From Clostridiales bacterium (GTDB taxonomy: Bacteria; Bacillota; Clostridia; Lutisporales; Lutisporaceae), in NCBI GenBank assembly GCA_012842725.1, contig DUSG01000311.1, positions 1-15,238 on the forward strand: DNA of 15,238 nt. The letters run 5' to 3'. The notes beneath the pieces are model-generated. The model did no database searches, was not told the origin of the DNA, and saw only the letters and a program-made list of their open reading frames with translations. A program made the translations under genes and the position numbers. Below are positions 7,922 through 15,155 of the stretch, piece by piece (the stretch's first letter is position 1; every line of letters begins with the position of its first letter).

Positions 7922-9946
7922 TTAAAAATTTTCAAAGCATGCTAAATACTTTTTACCTCTTTCTGTTATCTTAGTCCCACTTCTTCCCTTTGTAATATCT
8001 ACAAATCCTTTATTTCTAAGTTCTAAAAGCTTATTCCTAACCTCTTGTTCACTCATAAAGATATCTTTTTTAAATAGCATCTCAGATATTTTTTTTCTCC
8101 CTATTTTTCTGTTCTTTGAATTTTCGCTGTTTATAATGCTTAATATTTCAATTTCTATATGACTACAATTCTTTTCAACTTCGACAACAGCGTTATTCTT
8201 TTCATGTTTAGTAGATACATTAGACTTGATCGTTTCTGGTAAATCATCATAATATATCATCTTCTTACCCAAATGTTTTAGATATTCAAAGCAGTTTCTT
8301 AATTCTCTTACATTACCTTCCCACGAATAATTGAGAAAATACTCCTTTACCTCATCACTTAAAGTCATTTTATATGAGTAGTCTTCGCAAAACTTATTAA
8401 AAATATCTAAAACATCATTTCCTCTTTCTCTAAGTGGTGGAATGTTAAGTGGCAAAACACAAATCCTATAATATAAGTCCTTTCGGAACAAACCCTTTCT
8501 TACCCGTTCTCTTAAATCTACATTTGTGGCAGCAATAATTCTCACATCTATAGGAATAACCCTTGTCCCACCTATCCTTGTTACCTCTTTTTCTTGAAGA
8601 ACACGGAGAAGTCTGTTTTGGAGATGAAGAGGTATTTCTCCAATTTCATCCAAAAACAAGGTACCACCATCAGCTAATTCAAATATTCCCATTTTTCCAC
8701 CTTTCTTAGCTCCTGTAAAAGCTCCCTCCTCATAACCAAATAGTTCACTTTCCAATAAATTTTCTGGAATTGAAGCACAATTAATAGCTATAAACTGTTT
8801 ATCCTTTCTGAAAGAGTTCTCATGAATTATATGAGCAAATATTTCTTTTCCAGTTCCGCTCTCACCATATATTAATACTGTAGACTCACTTGCAGCCATT
8901 TTAACGCAACGTTCCTTTAGTTTATTTATTACATCGCTGTTACCTGCAATATCATCAAGACCATATTTTGCTCTATAACCTTTCTCTGTCAATTGCTTTG
9001 CATGTTTGTACATCTTTATTTGCATATCATCGTATCTTTTTAAAATAATCAAACCTATATCTTTGCTACCCAAAATAATGTTTCTAACAATATTACAAAT
9101 CAGAACATTATTATTTATGGAAATGAGCATTTCCTCATTCTTACCAAGTTTTATCTGGTCTATCGGCAGTACATCATAGACCTTTTTACCTATAATATTA
9201 GCATTTGCTGTACCTATGAATTTTTGTACAATAGATGAACTGTTTACGATAATCTCATTTGAATCAAATATTATTATTCCTTCATTTAAATTCTCAAAAA
9301 GTGCATTTATAACATTATCCTGAATCACTTTCTCGCTTATTATATATGAAAATCCTTCATTGGAATTTTTATTAACAACACTCATTTCTGCAAGCTTCTT
9401 GGCATATTTATCCTTAGGAAGATTAAAATATAGAATGATATCCCAATATACCTGAGCATCTATCACTGTACTATATATATCAATAATATTTTTCCCCTTG
9501 CCTTGAAATATATCTGGTTCCCCCTGGGTAATTACTATATCAGTATCAACATACTCTTTAATACCTGGATAATACGGATAAAGATCTAAATCAGTCCTCC
9601 CATGCGCATATATTAAATGAATACTTTCGGAAGCGCTCTTTGGTCCCACATTTACAACTAAAGCAGCCTCTCCATATGGAATTTTTTCTAATTTTTGTAG
9701 GCCTTTGGGGTTAATATTTTTTATTATTTTAATTATTTTTGATTTTGGATTTATGTATTCTTTAATTTCGTTTACTATATCATAACTCGAAATCAATATT
9801 AAATCATATTCATAAACTGCTTTAATATTATCAGAACTACAAACCATATAGTCTACGATTATATCATCACCAAAAAAATTATACAATTCATCCCTATATT
9901 TTTTACCGATTGGTTCAGCTAAAGTAACCACCAGCATCTTATTCAT
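7922..9946 (-). CDS. Sigma-54-dependent transcriptional activator (PAS, AAA+, winged helix)
   Basis: A 674-aa bacterial enhancer-binding protein that uses ATP hydrolysis to open sigma-54 promoters. Residues 1-200 form an N-terminal domain I cannot assign; it has a LYPYYPGIKEYVDTDIVITQG stretch around 122-141 and may be the ligand sensor. A PAS-like domain follows (about 212-305). The AAA+ domain (about 330-565) has Walker A GESGTGKE (361-368), GAFTGA (408-413, the sigma-54 contact loop), Walker B GGTLFLDE (427-434) and the arginine-rich FRKDLYYR sensor region (487-494). The C-terminus (about 595-670) looks like a winged helix rather than the usual Fis-type helix-turn-helix. I chose ATG 9946, behind a GGAGGG site, over an upstream in-frame TTG at 9988. 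It has its own terminator and directly precedes the sigma-54 promoter of the GGT operon, so it is the likely local regulator. There is no receiver domain, which suggests direct ligand sensing. Confidence 0.93.
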   Translation of the reverse strand: MNKMLVVTLAEPIGKKYRDELYNFFGDDIIVDYMVCSSDNIKAVYEYDLILISSYDIVNEIKEYINPKSKIIKIIKNINPKGLQKLEKIPYGEAALVVNVGPKSASESIHLIYAHGRTDLDLYPYYPGIKEYVDTDIVITQGEPDIFQGKGKNIIDIYSTVIDAQVYWDIILYFNLPKDKYAKKLAEMSVVNKNSNEGFSYIISEKVIQDNVINALFENLNEGIIIFDSNEIIVNSSSIVQKFIGTANANIIGKKVYDVLPIDQIKLGKNEEMLISINNNVLICNIVRNIILGSKDIGLIILKRYDDMQIKMYKHAKQLTEKGYRAKYGLDDIAGNSDVINKLKERCVKMAASESTVLIYGESGTGKEIFAHIIHENSFRKDKQFIAINCASIPENLLESELFGYEEGAFTGAKKGGKMGIFELADGGTLFLDEIGEIPLHLQNRLLRVLQEKEVTRIGGTRVIPIDVRIIAATNVDLRERVRKGLFRKDLYYRICVLPLNIPPLRERGNDVLDIFNKFCEDYSYKMTLSDEVKEYFLNYSWEGNVRELRNCFEYLKHLGKKMIYYDDLPETIKSNVSTKHEKNNAVVEVEKNCSHIEIEILSIINSENSKNRKIGRKKISEMLFKKDIFMSEQEVRNKLLELRNKGFVDITKGRSGTKITERGKKYLACFENF

Positions 9947-10248
9947 AAATATCCCTCCAAATAAAATCACAATGGAGTTCTCAAACAATAATATTGTTAA
10001 AAATGGAGACTATAAAACAGTTGTAAATTAATATTCGACATATATTAAACAAATTCTTACTTTTACCGCGCTATTTTTTACTAGTTTATTAATTTGACAA
10101 ATTTATCATCAAGCTGATTCAGAACTAATATTGTCAACTATAAACTTTTCAAAAAATATATATTCTAAACAAATAAATAGGTTCTAGAATCAATTATAAC
10201 ATTTGTCTATGTAAAATGCCTCATCATAAGATGAGACATTTTATTTTA
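9947..10248. other. Gene-free region upstream of the activator gene
   Basis: About 300 bp of AT-rich sequence with no credible gene. It holds the activator's ribosome site (GGAGGG, just after 9946) and presumably its promoter, but I found no convincing sigma-70 hexamer pair and no -24/-12 element. A short dyad at 9984-9998 (AACAAT, 3 nt, ATTGTT) resembles the half-sites in the dyad at 7862-7894 and could be an autoregulatory site. TTGACAA (10094-10100) and TTGTCAA (10131-10137) are widely spaced inverted matches of uncertain meaning. A stem-loop at 10212-10243 ends the region. Confidence 0.5.
10212..10243. terminator. Stem-loop, probable bidirectional terminator
   Basis: Fourteen-nucleotide arms (10212-10225 and 10230-10243) pair with a single C/A mismatch around a 4-nt ATAA loop. 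The core is CTCATC/GATGAG, flanked by A-run and T-run arms, so either strand would give a hairpin followed by U-rich RNA. It lies just outside the recognisable end of the ISL3 remnant and would insulate the activator gene from transcription coming through the element. Confidence 0.55.
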
Positions 10249-10996
10249 GGTTCTTTGTCAATTGTTGGGGTGGGAATCTTAAAGATTCCTTCCCTTAACT
10301 TGTTTTATGAGTATTTTAATGTTTTTGTCTGAGAATGATGTTTTTTGGAGTTTTTATATTTTTAGTTACTAATTTAGCAGATGTGTAGGATTCTATTCCT
10401 GAATCTATTAAAATTCCTTAAACCATAAGATATTCGCTTTAGTACCTTAATCTTGCTGTTGTATCCTTCTGTTTTTCCATTTGTATAACCATACTTAAAT
10501 GCATTTAAGATTTCTTTATTCCAGTTTCTAAATGTATTAATACACGACTCAAATTCTTTGATGCCAACAGATCCAGCATATTTTATCCAGTTTAAGAATG
10601 CTTTTCTCTGCTCTGAATGCTCTTTCATAGTCTTTTGAATTTTTTTCTAACGTTTTCAATAGTCCATATAACCTGTCTGACAAAGTGATATTTATCAATG
10701 ATTATTATTGCATTTAAAAAAATGTTAATGATTTGGATTTTATCAAATACTCTGGTTATGGTAGATACAGATAAATTTAAATTTTTAGAAACAAAAGATA
10801 ATGGAACAGATTCTCTTAGTTCATGGTAAATGTATCTAGCCAGTCTATTGGTTATACGATGATACTTTGGCAGAACATGGATTTTTGAAGTTTCAGAACC
10901 ACATACAGGACATATAGTTTTCTTTGTTTTAGTAGAAATAGAAACATAGATGCAATCATAAGAATGAGAAATTTTATTTACAGAAACCCCTTTCAA
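10249..10996 (-). mobile_element. Degenerate ISL3-family insertion sequence
   Basis: The transposase remnant at 10374-10996 is followed by an IS-like end at 10249, GGTTCTTTGTCAATTG. This resembles ISL3-family terminal repeats, which begin with GG and a CTTTGTCAA-type core. A near-perfect subterminal palindrome (GGAATCTT, 1 nt, AAGATTCC; 10273-10289) lies just inside. I could not find a matching inverted copy beyond the transposase start (searched by eye to about 11100), so the far boundary is unknown; the element is probably truncated or eroded there. The right limit given here is simply the transposase start. Confidence 0.65.
10374..10996 (-). pseudogene. ISL3-family transposase remnant with internal deletions
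   Basis: Two fragments in different frames (10625-10996 and 10374-10628, overlapping by 4 nt as ATGA) add up to about 207 residues; intact ISL3 transposases are about 400. The first fragment has the N-terminal zinc-finger segment (CPVCGSETSKIHVLPKYHR) and the helix-turn-helix (LSFVSKNLNLSVSTITRVFDKI). It then jumps straight to IDKYHFVRQVIWTIENVRK, a block that normally lies well inside the DDE catalytic domain, so the region with the first catalytic Asp is missing. The second fragment holds the C-terminal block YGYTNGKTEGYNSKIKVLKR with the catalytic Glu, ending in FRNRILHIC. The spacer between these blocks is also shortened. The first frame can be read upstream of TTG 10996 to a stop but has no ATG. 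It cannot encode an active transposase. Confidence 0.88.
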
Positions 10997-11118
10997 ATTT
11001 AATAAATTTGCAGTAAAATTAGAGTGCTCTTATATCAAAACTCTCCTTTCAATGTTTTTTGTCCACAATAACATTTTAGATAGTTTTGCTTATAATTGCA
11101 TCTTTTTTTGAAAAAAAG

Positions 11119-12216
11119 TTAGAGTTTTTCATCCAAACATTTATTATAGAACCGAAACTTATAAACCAATATGGCCATTTCTCCCCTAGTAAAGCTAGGT
11201 TCTTTTTGTATAAAGGTTTTGTCGGCTTCATCAATCATTCCTATCTCTACAGCTTTATCCATAGCTTGATTCCATACAAAATCGCCTTTTGTATCAGAAT
11301 AACCTGAAGCCCTTAGAAGCAATGTAGCAAATTGCTGATCCGACATTTTATCTTCACTGCCAAACATGTCAGGGGCAACACCTTTAACCAATCCCTTGTA
11401 ATTCAAATAGCTTATTTCATTTTTCGCCCAGTTAGGTACATCTTTGAATGGCATAGCATAACCGATTGTGGTATCATTGACAAAAACGGCTATTTCCTCT
11501 TCCAAGCCTAACAGTCTTGCATAGACCAAGGTCCCCTCTACTCTCGTCAATTCCTTTTCCAACTCAAACCCTTTATCTGAACCTTTTAAGATGCCTGCCG
11601 CATGAAGCTCTAAAGCCAGCTTTTCAATGTCATATTCTTTCACCTGATCAGAAGGAATTGGTTCTTCTTTCACAACAGCAGAAGCCCCTTTTTCGTATTT
11701 TACCCACAACCTGCCATCTGCTAAAAAGGATTCATCCAATAAGTCCCAATATAGTTCACCATCCTTATGTTCTTTGGCATTTGTCTCCAGGATTTTACCC
11801 GGAACTTTCACACTGAGACTTGCTTTATATCCCGATCCTCTCAACATGGCTGACATTTGCTTTTCCTGTTGCGCTTTTTCCGGATCGTTAGCATCAATGC
11901 CTGTTAACTCCACTATTCCATTCTCTTCTTTTACAGTAAATTCTATGTTTTGAATTTGAGGAAAGCTTTCAAATTCATAAACCTTTTTGGCGCCAACCAT
12001 AGTTACGCCATTTTCTTCTCTTTGGATATTTTCCTCCGATATAAGCTTTAATTGAGAATAGTCACTGGCCTCTCTGCTTTCTACTCCTTCTTCAGCATAT
12101 TGTGAATCAATCAAATCTACAACTTCAATGGTACCAGACAGATCATCGTTTAGTACAATATAAAACTCTGTCACTCCGCAGCCTGTAAGGACAAACATCA
12201 AGCCTAATGCCAACAA
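11119..12216 (-). CDS. SLH-domain lipoprotein with an LppM-like N-terminal part (start interrupted)
   Basis: The open frame encodes LALGLMFVLTGC, the end of a lipoprotein signal peptide with lipobox LTGC. A beta-rich domain of about 170 residues follows (FYIVLNDDLSGTIEVVDL...), resembling LppM/DUF3153-type lipoproteins; that assignment is tentative. The C-terminal 160 residues look like three degenerate SLH repeats (LHAAGILKG...; FKDVPNWAKNEISYLNYKGLVKG; AVEIGMIDEAD...FTRGEMAILVYKF). SLH repeats normally attach proteins to pyruvylated wall polysaccharide. The natural start, ATG 12240, is followed after five codons by an in-frame TAG, so the intact frame begins only at TTG 12216, which has no ribosome site of its own and would lack the basic n-region. 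Either the gene is newly inactivated or it is translated by readthrough or restart. It lies 52 nt after the GH18 gene, probably in one operon with it. Confidence 0.8.
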   Translation of the reverse strand: MLALGLMFVLTGCGVTEFYIVLNDDLSGTIEVVDLIDSQYAEEGVESREASDYSQLKLISEENIQREENGVTMVGAKKVYEFESFPQIQNIEFTVKEENGIVELTGIDANDPEKAQQEKQMSAMLRGSGYKASLSVKVPGKILETNAKEHKDGELYWDLLDESFLADGRLWVKYEKGASAVVKEEPIPSDQVKEYDIEKLALELHAAGILKGSDKGFELEKELTRVEGTLVYARLLGLEEEIAVFVNDTTIGYAMPFKDVPNWAKNEISYLNYKGLVKGVAPDMFGSEDKMSDQQFATLLLRASGYSDTKGDFVWNQAMDKAVEIGMIDEADKTFIQKEPSFTRGEMAILVYKFRFYNKCLDEKL

Positions 12217-12253
12217 ACCAACCTATAAAGCTTTTTTCATCTATTATCCCTCC
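12217..12253 (-). other. Original start region of the SLH lipoprotein with premature amber codon
   Basis: A strong ribosome site (GGAGGG, 12248-12253) precedes ATG at 12238-12240. The frame reads Met-Lys-Lys-Ala-Leu and then TAG (12223-12225), then Val-Gly-Leu-Leu-Ala-Leu-Gly into the lipobox. The frame is otherwise continuous and the peptide is a textbook lipoprotein signal, so TAG is a point nonsense change in a formerly intact gene, not a different start. Confidence 0.85.
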
Positions 12254-12292
12254 TTTCTTCCAATATTTCACTGTAAAACCTACAAAAGCCTG

Positions 12293-14035
12293 TCAAAAAA
12301 CCCTCTCCCTTAATATATGTCTCCAAACATCCATATATATCTCTTTATTTTCATTCTCATAAAAATCCGGTATATTACCCAACCTCCACAGAGATATTCC
12401 ATGTATTCCAAACATCTTGGCCAAATCAATTTTAGCCTGAATACTTCTTGAATCCTCATACCATATCACGTTTAGGGTATCATCTGTACTGTCATAAAAA
12501 GAAGCATAAGGGTTCTGCAGTCGTTCAGAATAACTGATTTCCACTTCATCCATCAAGAGCCTCCTCTGTATTGCATCATAACCGGGGCTGTATGGATTTC
12601 TGTTGATGACTTTTCCTTCTCTCAGCTTCCACTGCGCGCTGTCGAAGGAGAACTGTATCCATATCTTGCTTCTGTCCTTCACCCCTGTACTTTCATCTTT
12701 AATGGCTTTTAAAGCGTAATATACTTCATCTATGGGTGATACGGGAGTCAATGTGTAGCCCATTTCCATCTCAGCATCCGTAAGCCTTTTTGCATAATAA
12801 TCGTGAGCCATCAGTATGACCTTGTCCGCTATCTCTCCTATACTCCTGAAGTCATATCCGTCATAATATGCTTGTCCGGGCTTTCTTGCCGGATGTACGG
12901 CCACATATAAATGCTTATCGGTTTTATCCAATTCTTCTTTCAATTTTGCAAGGAATTCAGTGAAAGCTTTTTTCAACTCTTCTCCCCTTATGTTTTCAAA
13001 ATCTATTACCACACCCTGAAAAGTCAGACTATCATCTCCCCCAAAAGCAGCATTTACCTGTGATGTTATTGCTTCAACAGCTTGTTTGCTTGCTTCCGGA
13101 TTGGTGAGAATATATTGAAGCAGAGGAACACGACTACCGTCCTTTGTACTGATTATGGTTTCGTTGCTGCCAAATACCATGAGACTGGTTCGCACATTGT
13201 TCTCAACAGCCATAGATAAAGGTGCTTCAAAACCTTCAGGGATAGCAAATTCGTTATTGTTTTTTCTTGTAGTATTCAACACTATACTGCCTGTCTCAGC
13301 ATCATATTCAATGCGGCTCCAGCCAAATCCGACAGAATCAAGCTCTTTTATCATATCTGCCTGCGGAGCGGACTTTATGGCATAAAACCCATGAAGCTCC
13401 TTTATGGGACTGTTGAGTTTTTCATACATGCGGGTCATCATGGCAGCCGCTTCTTCTCTTTTTGCAGTATCCTTAGGTTTAAACATATTATTACCTACAC
13501 CGGTTATTATCCCAAAATCCTTAGCCATAGTTATGTAACCAATGTTTTCAGATACATCATCAAAGGGGCTATCCAAATTATTCAACTGCTCTGCAAGTGA
13601 CTTATACCCCAAAGCTCTGACAAGCATTACCGCCATTTCCTCGCGGGTAATGGCATCTTTAGGCCTGAAATTTTGAATATCCTTTGATATTACATCATGC
13701 TGTAGGGCTGTTTCTATTGCTGCATAATACCATGCGGTATTATCCATGTTATCAGCAAAGCTGCCTTGCTCGGGAGAAACAAGCTCCCACTGCATCAGCT
13801 TGACAAGAAATGCAACAAACTCAGCTCTTGTAACCGTCATTCCTAATCCAAACATATTATTGCCGATACCGTCGGTAATCTTCAGCACCCGCAAATTATG
13901 TACGGCTTCATACGCCCAATGATTTTCAGGCACATCTGTAAAGACTATATATGTATTCTCATTTGCATATACAAAACTGCTTATCAACATCGTTATTATA
14001 ATCAATATACTGATTATTGACTTGAATCTTTTCAT
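12293..14035 (-). CDS. Exported SLH-anchored GH18 glycosidase (YaaH/SleL-like)
   Basis: A 580-aa secreted protein. Residues 1-24 are a Sec signal peptide ending VYA. Three SLH repeats follow (about 31-75, 93-143 and 157-203), each with the F-x-D-V and I-T-R-E-E-type motifs that bind secondary wall polymer. Residues about 213-575 form a GH18 barrel. The active-site strand is FQGVVIDFEN (339-348), with Glu347 the predicted acid and Asp345 its partner. The first two Asp of the DxxDxDxE chitinase motif are Gln340 and Val343, as is common in the YaaH/SleL spore-peptidoglycan branch. HPARKP, LMAHDYYAK and GISLWRLGN are further conserved strands. Likely substrates are peptidoglycan or other N-acetylglucosamine-containing wall glycans rather than chitin. 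ATG 14035 follows an AGGAGGG site. Two Spo0A-box matches lie upstream, fitting a sporulation or cell-wall role. Confidence 0.9.
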   Translation of the reverse strand: MKRFKSIISILIIITMLISSFVYANENTYIVFTDVPENHWAYEAVHNLRVLKITDGIGNNMFGLGMTVTRAEFVAFLVKLMQWELVSPEQGSFADNMDNTAWYYAAIETALQHDVISKDIQNFRPKDAITREEMAVMLVRALGYKSLAEQLNNLDSPFDDVSENIGYITMAKDFGIITGVGNNMFKPKDTAKREEAAAMMTRMYEKLNSPIKELHGFYAIKSAPQADMIKELDSVGFGWSRIEYDAETGSIVLNTTRKNNNEFAIPEGFEAPLSMAVENNVRTSLMVFGSNETIISTKDGSRVPLLQYILTNPEASKQAVEAITSQVNAAFGGDDSLTFQGVVIDFENIRGEELKKAFTEFLAKLKEELDKTDKHLYVAVHPARKPGQAYYDGYDFRSIGEIADKVILMAHDYYAKRLTDAEMEMGYTLTPVSPIDEVYYALKAIKDESTGVKDRSKIWIQFSFDSAQWKLREGKVINRNPYSPGYDAIQRRLLMDEVEISYSERLQNPYASFYDSTDDTLNVIWYEDSRSIQAKIDLAKMFGIHGISLWRLGNIPDFYENENKEIYMDVWRHILRERVF

Positions 14036-14052
14036 AGATAGAGCCCTCCTAT

Positions 14053-14115
14053 TTGTCGAAAATTTGTGTTGTGTCCTGTTAAATTTAGCTTAATGTTGTG
14101 TCGAAAGCTTGTCAA
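14053..14115 (-). promoter_or_regulatory. Putative promoter region of the GH18 gene with two Spo0A-box matches
   Basis: TGTCGAA, the Spo0A-box core, occurs at 14054-14060 and 14099-14105 on the plus strand. Both lie within the 136-bp gap before the GH18 gene. A minus-strand TTGACA (14110-14115) could be the -35 element, but the hexamer 17 nt further on (TAAGCT) is a poor -10. TGTTGTGTC is also directly repeated (14067-14075 and 14094-14102). If the -35 is real, both boxes lie downstream of it, which would favour repression by Spo0A. The box matches are seen; regulation is inferred. Confidence 0.45.
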
Positions 14116-14130
14116 GGATTATGAATATAA

Positions 14131-14163
14131 AAAACTCCGCGGCATATATTGCTGCGGAGTTTT
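14131..14163 (-). terminator. Rho-independent terminator of ftcD
   Basis: Ten perfect base pairs (AAAACTCCGC, 14131-14140, with its complement at 14154-14163), extended inward by one G-U and three further pairs. On the minus strand it is followed by a T-rich tail (TTTTTTATAT). It starts 8 nt after the ftcD stop codon and separates ftcD from the GH18 unit. Confidence 0.93.
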
Positions 14164-14171
14164 AGTATTGC

Positions 14172-15068
14172 CTATTCCATTATTCTCTTTTCCAGGATTT
14201 GATCCATGCTGAAATTCTCGATTTGGAGATAGTATTCTGCACAGTCTATAAGCGCTTTCATAGGTACCAGACCTACTATTTCGCTTCCGACAACCGGTAC
14301 ACCGTATCTCTGAGCTTCCATCTTTATCATTTCAAAAGCTCTGTATATAGCTGTCTTTTCATAATTGGTGAGGTTCATGGATACCTGAACTATATTTCTT
14401 TCTTCAAGTTTTACTCCCATTGCTTTTACATATCTTAAGCCACCGCCTATGTGTCTTACTGTCTTAGCGATTTTGTCAGCTATCTCAAAATTGCTTGTGC
14501 CCAAGTTAACATTGAAGGCAACCAATGGTGGTCTTGCCCCTACTGCCGTTGCACCGGATTTTACATTCATCTCCCAGGGACCAAAATCAGGCTTCCAGTT
14601 TTCATCTTTAATCTTTTCAAAGAAACCTTCATACTGTCCTTTTCTTACATCTGCCAAATTGACTCTCTCCGGTCTGGTTGCTGCACTTTCATATAAGTAT
14701 ACAGGAATATTTAATTCCTCACCAATTCTTTTACCTACTTCTCTTGCTATTTCTACACATTCTTCCATGGTAACTTCTGATACGGGTATGAAAGGAACCA
14801 CGTCTGTAGCACCCATTCTTGGATGTCCACCCTTATGAACTCTCATATCAATTAGCTCGGAAGCTTTCTTTGCGAGATTGAATGCAGCTTCTTTTATTGA
14901 TTCAGGGTCTCCAATAAAAGTTACTACAGTTCTGTTATGGTCTGTGTCCGATGAATAGTCAAGTAACTTTACACCCTCTACCTTTCTTACTTCATCCACT
15001 ATTTTCTCGATTACATCTTTGTTTATACCTTCACTGAAATTAGGTACGCATTCTACAAGTTTTGCCAT
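14172..15068 (-). CDS. ftcD: Glutamate formimidoyltransferase
   Basis: A 298-aa protein that moves the formimino group from N-formimino-L-glutamate to tetrahydrofolate, a step of histidine (and in some anaerobes purine) breakdown that yields glutamate and a one-carbon unit. The N-terminus MAKLVECVPNFSEG, the DHNRTVVTF motif and the catalytic-His block HKGGHPRMGATDVVPFIP are diagnostic, as are the ESAATRPERVNLADVRKGQYEG and GARPPLVAFNVNL motifs. The length matches the stand-alone transferase domain without the fused cyclodeaminase found in animals. ATG 15068 follows GGAGGG. The in-frame start at 15122 would place the first codons inside a 42-bp palindrome and lacks a ribosome site, so I reject it. 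It follows a membrane-protein gene by 87 nt with no U-tailed terminator between, so they may be cotranscribed. Confidence 0.95.
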   Translation of the reverse strand: MAKLVECVPNFSEGINKDVIEKIVDEVRKVEGVKLLDYSSDTDHNRTVVTFIGDPESIKEAAFNLAKKASELIDMRVHKGGHPRMGATDVVPFIPVSEVTMEECVEIAREVGKRIGEELNIPVYLYESAATRPERVNLADVRKGQYEGFFEKIKDENWKPDFGPWEMNVKSGATAVGARPPLVAFNVNLGTSNFEIADKIAKTVRHIGGGLRYVKAMGVKLEERNIVQVSMNLTNYEKTAIYRAFEMIKMEAQRYGVPVVGSEIVGLVPMKALIDCAEYYLQIENFSMDQILEKRIME

Positions 15069-15094
15069 TCTAATCCCTCCAAAGTTCATTGCAT

Positions 15095-15136
15095 CACTCA
15101 AATTTAATGTGCAATATTGCACATTAAATTTGAGTG
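15095..15136. repeat. 42-bp perfect palindrome upstream of ftcD
   Basis: Twenty-one nucleotides (15095-15115) are followed directly by their exact reverse complement (15116-15136), with no spacer; the centre reads TGCAATATTGCA. It ends 26 nt upstream of the ftcD ATG, inside the gap after a transporter-like gene. Neither strand shows a T-run after the stem, so it is not an ordinary terminator. It may be an mRNA stabilising or processing hairpin, an attenuator, or a protein-binding site. Confidence 0.85.
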
Positions 15137-15155
15137 TGCCAAATTATTATTTATT

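Noticed and set aside
9947..9988. Upstream TTG start for the sigma-54 activator
   Set aside because: No ribosome site precedes it, while ATG 9946 has GGAGGG at good spacing.
10034..10040. Spo0A-box core (TGTCGAA on the minus strand) upstream of the activator gene
   Set aside because: It is a single copy; the heptamer is expected about twice by chance in a window of this size and composition, and it also appears within coding sequence near 990 and 12638.
10094..10137. TTGACA on the plus strand and its inverted copy as promoter -35 elements
   Set aside because: Neither has a TATAAT-like hexamer at 16-18 nt spacing and no suitable plus-strand gene follows.
11045..11075. Possible second IS end (TTTTTTGTCCACAATAAC) upstream of the transposase remnant
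   Set aside because: It matches the 10249 end in direct, not inverted, orientation and only weakly, so it cannot be paired as a terminal inverted repeat.
11102..11118. Palindrome of seven T and seven A after the SLH lipoprotein stop
   Set aside because: It is almost entirely A-T with a one-base centre and no U-run after it on the minus strand; too weak to call a terminator.
15069..15122. Upstream start of ftcD at 15122
   Set aside because: It would begin inside the 42-bp palindrome and lacks a ribosome site; MAKLVECVPNFSEG is the normal family N-terminus.
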